Notes: generated by a model from the letters alone, not told the origin. 7,286 bases of DNA from Geobacter sp. UBA6169 (GCA_002422265.1 DIUB01000223.1:1-7286); one strand, 5' to 3'. Shown: positions 1-7,042, counted from the first letter of the stretch. A program made the numbers and translations.

Positions 1-815
1 ATCGGGTTCCGCTTGTGGGGCATGGCTGAAGATCCCTTCTGCCCCTTGGTGAACTGCTCTTCTGCCTCCAGCACCTCAGTCCGCTGCAGGTGGCGGATCT
101 CAACCGCAATCCGCTCCATGGAAGAGGCAATGATCGCCAGGGTGCAGAAATATTCGGCATGGCGGTCGCGGGGGATGACCTGGGTGGAGACCGGCTCCGG
201 CTTCAACCCCATCTTCTCGCAGACATATTCTTCAACAAACGGATCAATATTGGCAAAGGTGCCCACGGCGCCGGAGATAGCACCGGTGGCAATATTTTCG
301 CGGGCGTTCTTCAGGCGGGTCAGGTTGCGGTCCATCTCGGCATACCAGGTGGCCAGTTTCAGGCCGAAAGTAACCGGCTCGGCATGGATGCCGTGGGAGC
401 GCCCCATGCAGACCGTATCCTTGTGTTCGTAGGCTCGCTCCTTGATGGAGGCCAGGATCATCTTCAGGTCTTCCAGCAGCTCGTCCGCAGCCTGCACCAT
501 CTGTACCGAGAGGCAGGTGTCCAGTACGTCGGAGGAGGTCATGCCCTGGTGAATGAAACGGGCCTCCGGGCCGACAAACTCGGCCACCGAGGTCAGGAAG
601 GCGATCACGTCATGCTTGACCTCGGCTTCAATGGCGTCGATCCGCTCAATGTTGAAGTTACCCTTTTCACGGATCACCGGGATTACTTCTTTGGGGATAA
701 CGCCAAGTTGTGCCTGTGCCTCGCAGGCCAGGGTCTCGATCTCAAGCCAGATGCGGAAGCGGTTTTCCGGTTCCCATATTCTTGCCATGTCGGGGCGAGT
801 GTAACGAGGTATCAT
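1..815 (-). CDS. purB: Adenylosuccinate lyase, C-terminal part missing (cut by window edge)
   Basis: Adenylosuccinate lyase acts twice in purine synthesis, in the cytoplasm: it splits SAICAR to AICAR plus fumarate, and adenylosuccinate to AMP plus fumarate. I translated the minus strand from ATG at 815-813 and read 271 codons without a stop, beginning MIPRYTRPDMARIW. Visible family motifs are KHDV (67-70), FIHQGMTSSD (87-96), GRSHGIHAEP (138-147) and the fumarase/aspartase-superfamily signature loop SSAMPHKRNP (262-271), where the window ends. His68, His89 and His141 fall at the active-site positions known in the Bacillus subtilis enzyme, and Ser262/Ser263 lie in the mobile catalytic loop. 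The family is usually about 430 residues, so roughly 160 are outside the window. AGGAG (complement of 825-829), 9 bases before the ATG, fixes the start. The AT-rich stretch at 831-890 probably holds its promoter, but I see no convincing -35/-10 pair. Identification is very secure. Confidence 0.97.
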   Translation of the reverse strand, partial: MIPRYTRPDMARIWEPENRFRIWLEIETLACEAQAQLGVIPKEVIPVIREKGNFNIERIDAIEAEVKHDVIAFLTSVAEFVGPEARFIHQGMTSSDVLDTCLSVQMVQAADELLEDLKMILASIKERAYEHKDTVCMGRSHGIHAEPVTFGLKLATWYAEMDRNLTRLKNARENIATGAISGAVGTFANIDPFVEEYVCEKMGLKPEPVSTQVIPRDRHAEYFCTLAIIASSMERIAVEIRHLQRTEVLEAEEQFTKGQKGSSAMPHKRNP

Positions 816-902
816 GGGGTAACGCTCCTGTATTGATATGTAATGCTACTTCTAAGTTAATATACGCAACTTGATTAAAAACCATGATGATAGCACTCGG
901 AT

Positions 903-996
903 GACACGGATGAGGCGGATTTGCGCAGATTTTTCAGACATTTTATTAAATCCGTGTAAATCCGTTCAAATCAGATTTTATCCGCGTGCTCGTGTC
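903..996. repeat. Imperfect inverted repeat made of ten-base units, intergenic
   Basis: This element fills most of the gap between purB and the hydrolase gene. Its ends are inverted copies: 903-920 (GACACG-GATGAG-GCGGAT) matches the complement of 980-996 (GACACG-AGCAC-GCGGAT) at both outer hexamers. Inside the right half, AAATCCGTGT (948-957), AAATCCGTTC (958-967) and AAATCAGATT (968-977) repeat with a period of ten bases. The left half carries the complementary-type units CGGAT (907-911), CGGAT (916-920) and CAGAT (926-930) at 9-10 base spacing. There is no GC-rich stem followed by a T run, so it is not a standard terminator. From memory, similar 'AAATCCGTGT' strings are scattered between genes in Geobacter-type genomes, so I regard it as a dispersed non-coding repeat. 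Its function is unknown. Confidence 0.7.
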
Positions 997-1007
997 TTGT
1001 TAGCTTC

Positions 1008-1778
1008 CTATAACTCCAGCACCGGTCCGGCCTGGTACTGATCACCGATCACAATCCGGGGGGCGCAGCGGTTCTGGTCTTTCAGAAACGAGGCGGTGGT
1101 TTCCGCTACCTTGTCCGGGTGGTTGTTGACCTCGGAAAGGTGAGCCATCACCAAGGCATCCAGACCATCGTGAGCCAGGTCATGCAGCAGTTCCAGCGAC
1201 TCCTGGTTGGAAAGATGCCCATGGCGTGATTTGATCCGTTGCTTCAGATTCCAGGGGTAGGGGCCACTCAGCAGCATCTCCGGGTCATGGTTCGATTCCA
1301 GGTTCAGCGCCCGGCAACCTTTGAGTTTTTCCCGCACCAGCCGGGTTACCATTCCCAGATCAGTGGCGGTACCAGCCTTGCCTTCTGCGGACTCAAGCAC
1401 AAAACCAACCGGATCGCAGCAATCATGGGATACCGGAAACGGATCAATCAGAATATCCCTGAAGGTAAAAGAGTAGCCGGTTTCAAACTCCAGCAGTTTT
1501 GCCTTGTGCAGGTAGCGCTCGGCGGTCTGGCGTGTGGCATAACTGACCAGTACCGGCAGGTTGTGGCGTCGGGCAAAGGAACCGACACTGCGGATATGGT
1601 CGCCATGCTCGTGGGTAACCAGCACGGCATGGATTGAGTCCGGTGCAATCCGGGAGGCCAGCAAGCGTGCAGTAATCTCTCTCAGAGAGAGTCCGGCATC
1701 AATCAACAGGCGTACGCCACCGGTTTCAAGAAAGAGGCTGTTGCCTTTGCTGCCGCTGGCCAGTGAGCAGATTTTCAT
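1008..1778 (-). CDS. MBL-fold metallohydrolase, WalJ/YycJ type
   Basis: This is a 256-residue metallo-beta-lactamase-fold protein with no signal peptide or membrane segment, so probably cytoplasmic. It starts MKICSLASGSKGNS, the typical N-terminal strand and loop of the YycJ/WalJ branch. Metal-binding motifs are THEHGDH (55-61), a histidine in PVSHD (115-119), TDLG (139-142) and AHLSEVNNHP (212-221). ESNHD (161-165) and RHGHLSN (185-191) are further hallmarks of the subfamily. Characterised relatives are nucleases or phosphodiesterases, and YycJ of Bacillus has been linked to DNA exonuclease activity. Nuclease activity here is inference. An in-frame TAG lies three codons upstream of the ATG, so this start is well constrained even though no Shine-Dalgarno sequence is seen. 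The gene follows xerD after 67 bases and may be read from the same transcript or from a weak promoter of its own. Subfamily assignment is secure; substrate is not known. Confidence 0.9.
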   Translation of the reverse strand: MKICSLASGSKGNSLFLETGGVRLLIDAGLSLREITARLLASRIAPDSIHAVLVTHEHGDHIRSVGSFARRHNLPVLVSYATRQTAERYLHKAKLLEFETGYSFTFRDILIDPFPVSHDCCDPVGFVLESAEGKAGTATDLGMVTRLVREKLKGCRALNLESNHDPEMLLSGPYPWNLKQRIKSRHGHLSNQESLELLHDLAHDGLDALVMAHLSEVNNHPDKVAETTASFLKDQNRCAPRIVIGDQYQAGPVLEL

Positions 1779-1785
1779 CCGATGC

Positions 1786-1815
1786 TATATACAGGAAGAT
1801 GCCGGGCTGTGGCAA
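1786..1815 (-). promoter_or_regulatory. Possible weak promoter of the MBL-fold gene
   Basis: On the minus strand TTGCCA (complement of 1810-1815) and TATATA (1786-1791) are separated by 18 bases, each matching the sigma70 consensus at four of six positions or better. Initiation about seven bases downstream would fall almost at the ATG (1778), giving a leaderless or nearly leaderless message, which would fit the absence of a Shine-Dalgarno sequence. Chance occurrence cannot be excluded, and the gene could equally be read through from xerD. Confidence 0.3.
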
Positions 1816-1845
1816 GGTGGACGTGGAACTTGCCGGAATAGCAGC

Positions 1846-2733
1846 TTATCCCCGCGGGTGCAGGTCGCGGTGCAGCTGTTTCAGCCGTTCACGGGTAACA
1901 TGGGTGTAGATCTGGGTAGTGGAGAGGTCGGCATGACCCAGCATCATCTGTACGCTGCGCAGGTCGGCACCATTTGCCAGCAGGTGGGTGGCAAAGGAGT
2001 GACGCAGGGTGTGGGGGGAGATGCTGGTGCGGATACCGGCCATCAGCGCCCGCTTTTTGATGATATTCCAAAAGGCCTGGCGGGTCATGGCCTGCCCCAG
2101 GCGGGAGAGGAACAGGATCGGGTTGACCTGTTCCGGATCCTGATGGCAGCGGACCTGCTCCAGATAATCAGCTACACGCTGCCGGGCGACGGCACCGATC
2201 GGCACCAAACGCTCTTTGTTTCCCTTGCCTATGGTCATCAGATAGCCGATCTCCAGATTCACCTCCCGCAGCTTCAGGTTCACCAGTTCGGATACCCGTA
2301 ATCCGGTGGCATAGAGCAGTTCCAACATCGCCAGATCCCGAATATCCTCCGGTTTTTTTCCGCAGGTCGCACGCAGGAGCACTTCAACCTCGGCAGCGGA
2401 CAGAAAAGAGGGCAGCTTTTTGATGGTCTGGGGTGATTCAATCAGGGTGGACGGGTTGGTGGTGGCGTAGCGTTCCATCAAGAGAAAGCGATGGAACATC
2501 CTGATGGCAGACAGCAGCCGGCTGCGGCTACGGGGGGAAAGACCCCGCCGGCGTTCCAGTGCGAGAAAAGCGGCGATATCAGACGGCAGGATCTGGTCGG
2601 CTACTTCCCGTTGCAGCTGCTCCAGATAGTCAAGATAGCGTCCCAGATCGGCACTGTAGGCATTGCGGGTGTTGACGCTCAGCCCCCGCTCCACAGTCAG
2701 CCAGGCCAGAAACAGGTCAAGAAAACGGTTCAT
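1846..2733 (-). CDS. xerD: Tyrosine recombinase XerD
   Basis: XerD works with XerC at the dif site near the replication terminus to resolve chromosome dimers into monomers, guided by FtsK at the division septum. The 295-residue product has the usual layout: an N-terminal core-binding (SAM-like) domain at about 1-90 and a catalytic domain at about 105-285. All catalytic residues are present: Arg146 in ATGLRVSEL, Lys170 in GKGNKERLVPIG, His241 and Arg244 in HTLRHSFATHL, His267 in MLGHADLSTTQIYTHV, and nucleophile Tyr276. Spacing matches E. coli XerD (298 residues) within three positions. The ending LHRDLHPRG resembles the XerD rather than the XerC C-terminus. Its ATG overlaps the glnD stop in an ATGA, which implies translational coupling. 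It is a housekeeping recombinase rather than a phage or integron integrase, since it is standard length and sits among core genes. A XerC partner and dif are not in the window. Confidence 0.95.
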   Translation of the reverse strand: MNRFLDLFLAWLTVERGLSVNTRNAYSADLGRYLDYLEQLQREVADQILPSDIAAFLALERRRGLSPRSRSRLLSAIRMFHRFLLMERYATTNPSTLIESPQTIKKLPSFLSAAEVEVLLRATCGKKPEDIRDLAMLELLYATGLRVSELVNLKLREVNLEIGYLMTIGKGNKERLVPIGAVARQRVADYLEQVRCHQDPEQVNPILFLSRLGQAMTRQAFWNIIKKRALMAGIRTSISPHTLRHSFATHLLANGADLRSVQMMLGHADLSTTQIYTHVTRERLKQLHRDLHPRG

Positions 2734-5432
2734 TGCCAGTTGTCAATGGCACCGGCCAGCGAGGCGCGAATCTCTTCCAGCTTGCTTACGTCAAGAATCT
2801 TGTGCCCGAAGATGTCGCGTACATAGAAGACGTCAGCCACCTGATCAACCTTGGTGGAGATCTTTGAGACGCCGATGTAGAGGCCCAGCTGGTTGAGGGT
2901 GCTGGTGATCAGGTAGAGCAGGCCGACCTTGTCATGGGCATAGATGTCGACGACTGTGTACTCGTCCGACACCTCATTGTCGATCTCGATCCGGGTGGGG
3001 AACTGTCGGGCAGACTTGGCGGGCAGCAGGGTGGGGCGCTGGCGCTTGTCCACCAGATCGGCCACATTGGCGGTACCGTGCAGTACGGCAGTCATGTCGG
3101 CCTGTACCTTGTCCCAGCGGTTTGTGTCAGTGATCAGAAAGCCCTGCGGCGAGTTGACCTGCAGAATATCAAGTACCTTGCCGTTTTTGGCGGTATAGAT
3201 CTGTGCCCCCAGGATGTTAATGCCGTTGGCCGCCATCACCCCGGTGATTTTGGAAAACAGTCCGTAGGTATCAAAGGTACAGATGATGAAATTTGAGTGG
3301 CCGCTGTCCGGTTCGTGCTGCAGGCGCATGACCAGATTCAGCTCGTCAAGCTGTACCAGCAGCCGCAGGTGGTCTGCGATGGTCTGCAGGGGGGTGGAGA
3401 GCAGGTAGCGAGTCGGCAGGGCACGCAGCTCTTCTCTGGCCGTCTGCTCTGGGATATCATATTCAACCATCTGCCGTACCGTGCGCCGGATGGTGCGTGC
3501 CCGTTCGCTGCCGGCCTCCAGCCGGAAATCACCCCGCTCAAGGATGTTGAATGCCTTTTCATACAGTTCGTTAAAGAGCATCGCCTTCCAGGTGGTCCAG
3601 ACATCAGAACCAACGGCCCGCACATCGGCAATGGTCAGCAGAAAGAGCATCTTCAGGTTTTCACTGGTACCCATCTGGCGGGCAAACTGCATGATCATCC
3701 GTTCATCTGCCAGATCCCGCCGCTGTGAGATATGGGCAAACACCAGGTGCTGACGCACCAGAAACTCCAGCCGCTCGCTGTCTTCTTTGGAAAGACCCAT
3801 CCGGCGGGCAATGGTGGGGATCATGTCGGCACCCTTATCGGCGTGGCCGCCCCCTTCACCTTTGCCGATATCGTGGAACAGTACCGAGAGTATCAGCAGC
3901 TCGCGCTTACCGATCTGTTTTGCCACCATGCAGGGCAAGGGTAGTTCTTTACAGGCCTCGCCGTTCAGGATTTTTTCAATCTGCTCTACGGCAAAGAGAG
4001 TGTGAATATCAACGGTATAGATATGGTACAGGTCATGCTGCACTTTGCAGTAGATGTGCTCAAATTCAGGAATAAACTCGTTCAGGAATTCAAGGTGATG
4101 CATCTGGCGCAGGGTGTCGGATAGTCTTTTTTCAGAACGCAGGATGTTCATGAACGACTGGTTGACTTCGCGGTTGCGGCGGAATTTGTCGTTGACCAGG
4201 TGTAGCGAACGTCTGACCAGCCATTTGACCCGGATATTGAGGCTGACATTGTGCTTTTGGGCCAGTTCAAACAGTTGCATCAGCAATGGCGGGTTTTTCT
4301 CAATTACCGACTCATCCGGGATGATCAACTCTCCCTTCAGGACAAAGCAGCCCTGACCCACCGGTCTTCGCACAAAATATCCCAGTACCTTGAGTGCCCC
4401 TTCATCACGCCAGACACAGCGGGAGACCAGCGATGAGGCAAAATGCTCCACCCGTGCAGCATGGCGGTAATAATCCCGCATAAAGTCTTCCACCGCCAGC
4501 ACCCGGCCGCGGTCCTTATAGCCCAGGAATCCGGCCAGATGTACCTGCAGGTCAAAGTTCATCTGATCTGATTTCCGGCGGGTATGAAAATGCAGCTCAT
4601 TGCGCATCCGCCAGAGGTGATCTAGGGCAGAGCGATACACCTCCATCTCCGCTTCCGACAGTACGCCCTTGATCACCAGTTCTTTGGGGTCGTCGAACTT
4701 GTACTTGACCTGGGCTACCCAGAGGGCGGTCTGCAGATCCCGCAGACCACCTTCACCCTCTTTGATGTTGGGTTCCAGCAGGTAGATGGTGGCTCCGTAC
4801 TTGCTGCGCCGGTTACGCATTTCAGCAATTTTTTCCTTGATAAACTTGTCGCTGGCCTTGGGGAGGATCTGGGTATAGACGGTCTTGCGCAGGGTGTCAT
4901 AGAGTGGTTGATGTCCGACCAGATAACGGCAGTCAATCAAGGCAGTCTTGACGGTCAGATCCTGCAGCGCCATCTCACTGCAGTCTGCCGTGGTGCGAAC
5001 CGAGTAGCCGACATCCAGCCGCAGATCCCACAGGATGTAGAGCAGTTTCTGGGCAAAGGCTTCTACGGTTTCCACCGCAACCGTGCCGTCATGGAGAAAC
5101 ATGATATCGATGTCGGAGAAGGGATTCAGTTCCCCCCGCCCATAGCCGCCGACCGCAACCAGCGCCAGATGGGCGTCCAGTTGGTGTGTCTTGGCTTCCA
5201 GGTCGGTCAGAATGTTTCTGAACAGGGCACATACCATCCGGTCCATGGCCGCTGCCAACAGATGCACCACCTCGGTGCCGCCGGCACCGGCATCATGTTT
5301 GCGGCGAATCTCGGCATGGCGGGTGGCCAGGTACTGTTTGCAGGCATCAAGGATCTGCTGGCGCCGCTCTTCAAACCCTCTGCCGTCAGGAACGGGAAGC
5401 AGGGCTGTGGCTGAAATCTGGCCGGTGTCCAT
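2730..5432 (-). CDS. glnD: Bifunctional PII uridylyltransferase / uridylyl-removing enzyme
   Basis: GlnD senses glutamine. When nitrogen is scarce it attaches UMP to PII proteins (GlnB/GlnK), and when glutamine is plentiful it removes it, thereby controlling glutamine synthetase and nitrogen gene expression. The product is 900 residues, the normal size. Domains in order are: nucleotidyltransferase (about 75-220) with GGYGRGELNPFSDIDI at 95-110, where Asp107 and Asp109 are the expected metal ligands; a PII-uridylyltransferase linker region (about 220-440); an HD phosphohydrolase domain (about 465-600) with His477, His520-Asp521 in LFHDIGKG and His530; and two C-terminal ACT glutamine-binding domains (about 714-790 and 826-898). 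All parts are intact, so both activities are expected. AGGAGT (complement of 5441-5446) lies 8 bases before the ATG. It follows corA by 36 bases and overlaps xerD by 4. No PII, glutamine synthetase or ammonium transporter gene is nearby, so its nitrogen partners are encoded elsewhere. Confidence 0.97.
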   Translation of the reverse strand: MDTGQISATALLPVPDGRGFEERRQQILDACKQYLATRHAEIRRKHDAGAGGTEVVHLLAAAMDRMVCALFRNILTDLEAKTHQLDAHLALVAVGGYGRGELNPFSDIDIMFLHDGTVAVETVEAFAQKLLYILWDLRLDVGYSVRTTADCSEMALQDLTVKTALIDCRYLVGHQPLYDTLRKTVYTQILPKASDKFIKEKIAEMRNRRSKYGATIYLLEPNIKEGEGGLRDLQTALWVAQVKYKFDDPKELVIKGVLSEAEMEVYRSALDHLWRMRNELHFHTRRKSDQMNFDLQVHLAGFLGYKDRGRVLAVEDFMRDYYRHAARVEHFASSLVSRCVWRDEGALKVLGYFVRRPVGQGCFVLKGELIIPDESVIEKNPPLLMQLFELAQKHNVSLNIRVKWLVRRSLHLVNDKFRRNREVNQSFMNILRSEKRLSDTLRQMHHLEFLNEFIPEFEHIYCKVQHDLYHIYTVDIHTLFAVEQIEKILNGEACKELPLPCMVAKQIGKRELLILSVLFHDIGKGEGGGHADKGADMIPTIARRMGLSKEDSERLEFLVRQHLVFAHISQRRDLADERMIMQFARQMGTSENLKMLFLLTIADVRAVGSDVWTTWKAMLFNELYEKAFNILERGDFRLEAGSERARTIRRTVRQMVEYDIPEQTAREELRALPTRYLLSTPLQTIADHLRLLVQLDELNLVMRLQHEPDSGHSNFIICTFDTYGLFSKITGVMAANGINILGAQIYTAKNGKVLDILQVNSPQGFLITDTNRWDKVQADMTAVLHGTANVADLVDKRQRPTLLPAKSARQFPTRIEIDNEVSDEYTVVDIYAHDKVGLLYLITSTLNQLGLYIGVSKISTKVDQVADVFYVRDIFGHKILDVSKLEEIRASLAGAIDNWQ

Positions 5433-5468
5433 GGCTGGTTACTCCTGTGGGTCAGGCAATGGCCGGTT

Positions 5469-6422
5469 CTACAGCCAGCCTTTGCGTTTGAAGATGTACA
5501 GCGGCAGCACGGCTGATATGACAATCATGACCAGGGCAACGGGGTAGCCATAGGTCTGACTCAACTCCGGCATATACTGGAAATTCATGCCGTAAATGCT
5601 GGCAATCAGCGTGGGCGGCAGAAAAATCACCGACATCACGGTAAAGATCTTGATCACCTTGTTTTGCTCAATACTCAAAAAGTTGAGAAACAGGTTCTGC
5701 AGGTAATCAAGCCGTTCAAAGTTAAAATTGGCGGTCGTGATCAGTGAATTGACATCCTTGATCATGATACTGAAATCACTCTTCAGCGAGCTGGGGATCT
5801 TGCCGCTCTTCAGGAGTGAGGAGAGCACCCGCTGTTTGTCGGTCAGGTTTTCACGGATGGTGATGTTGGTGGCCTCAAAGTCCGCCAGGCGTGAGAGAAA
5901 CTCCCTGGTGTCATCGGCGCTGCCCGGATTAAGGCGTGCGATTCCGGCAATCTCGCGGGAGACCGCCTCCAGGGTGTCGGCGTCGTCTTCAATCCGCATC
6001 TCCAGAATCCCGCCCATCACCCGGGCACCGTCGGTATAGTGACTGGGATTCAGCAGCAGCTTGCGGTTAAAGTCACCAAAGACCGGCAGCTCGATAAAGC
6101 GGATCGTCACCACAAAATTATCCTTCAGGGTAAAGGAGACCGATTCGTTGCTGGCGGAAGTCTCCTGTTTCACCAGAAAGTAGGTGTTAATCGTGATGCC
6201 GAACTCATCCTCCCAGTACCGGGCAGAAAATTCGATCTCTTCTGCCTCCTGCCGGGTCGGCAGGTCCAGTCCCAGTTTCTTGTCCAGCTCGCTGACTTCA
6301 GTCATGCTGGGGGAAAGCATATCCACCCAGATCAACTGTTTTGACTCGATCAGGTCAATCTCGTCGCCGCTGATCAGGTGGCTTGAAATCACGCCGTTTG
6401 CATTGTAATAGACCTTGATCAT
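5469..6422 (-). CDS. corA: CorA family magnesium/cobalt transport protein
   Basis: CorA is a homopentameric inner-membrane channel that takes up Mg2+ and also passes Co2+ and Ni2+. The 317-residue protein has the family layout: a large cytoplasmic N-terminal domain (1 to about 250) with a long helical region before the membrane, then two transmembrane helices, TM1 at about 258-277 and TM2 at about 292-311, and a short basic tail ending FKRKGWL. The defining pore motif GMN is at 278-280 in IYGMNFQYMPEL. The acidic loop between the helices in this protein (MPEL) matches the family pattern. GGAGG (complement of 6431-6435) is 8 bases before the ATG, and a good sigma70-type promoter lies just upstream, so corA is the first gene of the leftward unit. 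No Mg2+-sensing leader could fit, since the predicted 5' untranslated region is only about 26 bases. Identification is secure; the exact ion preference is not shown by sequence. Confidence 0.95.
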   Translation of the reverse strand: MIKVYYNANGVISSHLISGDEIDLIESKQLIWVDMLSPSMTEVSELDKKLGLDLPTRQEAEEIEFSARYWEDEFGITINTYFLVKQETSASNESVSFTLKDNFVVTIRFIELPVFGDFNRKLLLNPSHYTDGARVMGGILEMRIEDDADTLEAVSREIAGIARLNPGSADDTREFLSRLADFEATNITIRENLTDKQRVLSSLLKSGKIPSSLKSDFSIMIKDVNSLITTANFNFERLDYLQNLFLNFLSIEQNKVIKIFTVMSVIFLPPTLIASIYGMNFQYMPELSQTYGYPVALVMIVISAVLPLYIFKRKGWL

Positions 6423-6454
6423 GACGAAAGCCTCCGGGAAATGTTGAGCAATTT

Positions 6455-6483
6455 GGTATAGACTCCGTATTGGCGCTTGTCAA
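6455..6483 (-). promoter_or_regulatory. Sigma70-type promoter of the corA-glnD-xerD unit
   Basis: On the minus strand a perfect -35 box TTGACA (complement of 6478-6483) is followed after exactly 17 bases by TATACC (complement of 6455-6460; four of six matches). Transcription would start near 6448, giving a leader of roughly 26 bases containing the GGAGG ribosome site of corA. An 11-base perfect palindrome, TCAACCGTTGA (6480-6490), overlaps the -35 box and could bind a repressor, though no regulator is identified. Confidence 0.65.
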
Positions 6484-6540
6484 CCGTTGAACAGTGGGCT
6501 GCACCGCACGGCTGGCCACAATCGTGCAACGTTTCCACCA

Positions 6541-6569
6541 TTTCTTTTTTACGCCCGGTCTGCTACAGT
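6541..6569 (+). promoter_or_regulatory. Possible extended -10 promoter of smpB
   Basis: TG-C-TACAGT at 6561-6569 resembles an extended -10 element (TGnTATAAT). The -35 position 17 bases upstream (TTTCTT, 6541-6546) is poor, as is common with extended -10 promoters. Transcription would begin near 6576, only about three bases before the smpB ATG. This fits the lack of any Shine-Dalgarno sequence before that ATG, but rests on sequence resemblance alone. Confidence 0.35.
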
Positions 6570-6578
6570 TCGTTCATT

Positions 6579-7034
6579 ATGTCCGAGAAACTGATCTGCG
6601 CCAATAAACGGGCCTTCCACGAATACCATATTGAAGAGCGGTTTGAGGCCGGGATTGTCCTGGTGGGCACCGAGGTAAAATCCCTGCGTGCCGGCAAGAC
6701 CAATCTGACTGATGCCTTTGTGCTGGTACGCAACGGCGAGGCCTGGCTGCATAACCTCCATATTGCTCCTTATGACTTCGGCAATCGCCAGAACCACGAT
6801 CCCGAGCGGCAGCGTAAGCTGCTGTTGCATAAAAAAGAGATCGACAAGCTGCATGCCAGAATCCGCCAGGACGGCTGTACCGCTGTGCCACTCAGGCTTT
6901 ATTTCAAAAGCGGTAAGGTCAAGGTAGAGGTGGGGGTAGCCAAAGGCAAGAAGCTGCACGACAAGCGCGAAGACCTGAAAAAGAAGGATCTGAAGCGTGA
7001 ACACGCAAAAGAGTTTAAAATTAAGGCGCGATAG
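6579..7034 (+). CDS. smpB: SsrA-binding protein SmpB
   Basis: SmpB binds the tRNA-like part of tmRNA and, with EF-Tu, brings it to ribosomes stalled on messages without a stop codon, so that the nascent protein is tagged for degradation and the ribosome released. The product from ATG 6579 has 151 residues, the usual length. Conserved stretches are an N-terminal ANKRAFHEY (8-16), the GTEVKSLRAGK segment (30-40) of the beta-barrel tmRNA-binding surface, HNLHIAPY (58-65), RKLLLHK (79-85), VGVAKGKKLHDKRE (118-131), and a basic tail rich in Lys and Arg (to 151) that in known structures folds into the empty mRNA channel. The reading frame is open back to 6477, but homology begins at MSEKLICANK, so the upstream codons are not counted. 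No Shine-Dalgarno sequence is visible. It lies directly upstream of ssrA, the gene of its RNA partner. Identification is very secure. Confidence 0.97.
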   Translation: MSEKLICANKRAFHEYHIEERFEAGIVLVGTEVKSLRAGKTNLTDAFVLVRNGEAWLHNLHIAPYDFGNRQNHDPERQRKLLLHKKEIDKLHARIRQDGCTAVPLRLYFKSGKVKVEVGVAKGKKLHDKREDLKKKDLKREHAKEFKIKAR

Positions 7035-7042
7035 CCTATACT
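7014..7042 (+). promoter_or_regulatory. Probable ssrA promoter inside the end of smpB
   Basis: TTTAAA (7014-7019; four of six matches to TTGACA) is followed after 17 bases by TATACT (7037-7042; five of six matches to TATAAT). Initiation would be near 7049, about 18 bases before the mature tmRNA 5' end, which fits the known 5' processing of pre-tmRNA by RNase P. The -35 box lies within the last codons of smpB and the -10 just after its stop, so tmRNA could be made independently of smpB as well as by read-through. Confidence 0.5.

Noticed and set aside
90..836. Long open frame of 248 codons on the plus strand opposite purB
   Set aside because: It lies entirely antisense to a purB frame that carries all adenylosuccinate lyase motifs. 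Its translation has no recognisable domain, and such mirror frames are common in moderately GC-rich genes.
903..996. Possible CRISPR array
   Set aside because: The units are about ten bases with no spacers and inverted symmetry, there are no repeats of 24-40 bases, and no cas genes are present.
1811..1834. Hairpin GGCAAG/CTTGCC between xerD and the MBL-fold gene
   Set aside because: The stem is only six base pairs with a 12-base loop and no T run follows on the minus strand, so it does not qualify as a terminator.
1846..2733. Tyrosine recombinase near tmRNA as a sign of an integrated element
   Set aside because: tmRNA 3' ends are frequent integration sites, but this recombinase matches housekeeping XerD in length and C-terminus, is coupled to glnD, and lies over 4 kb upstream of the tmRNA 5' end. 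The tmRNA 3' end is outside the window, so no attachment site can be judged.
6506..6527. Small hairpin GCACG/CGTGC in the corA-smpB gap
   Set aside because: A five-base stem with a 12-base loop is expected by chance and sits in no clear relation to either promoter.
6477..6578. N-terminal extension of smpB by 34 codons
   Set aside because: SmpB homology starts at MSEKLICANK (6579). The upstream codons show no conservation pattern, and the segment overlaps the corA promoter.
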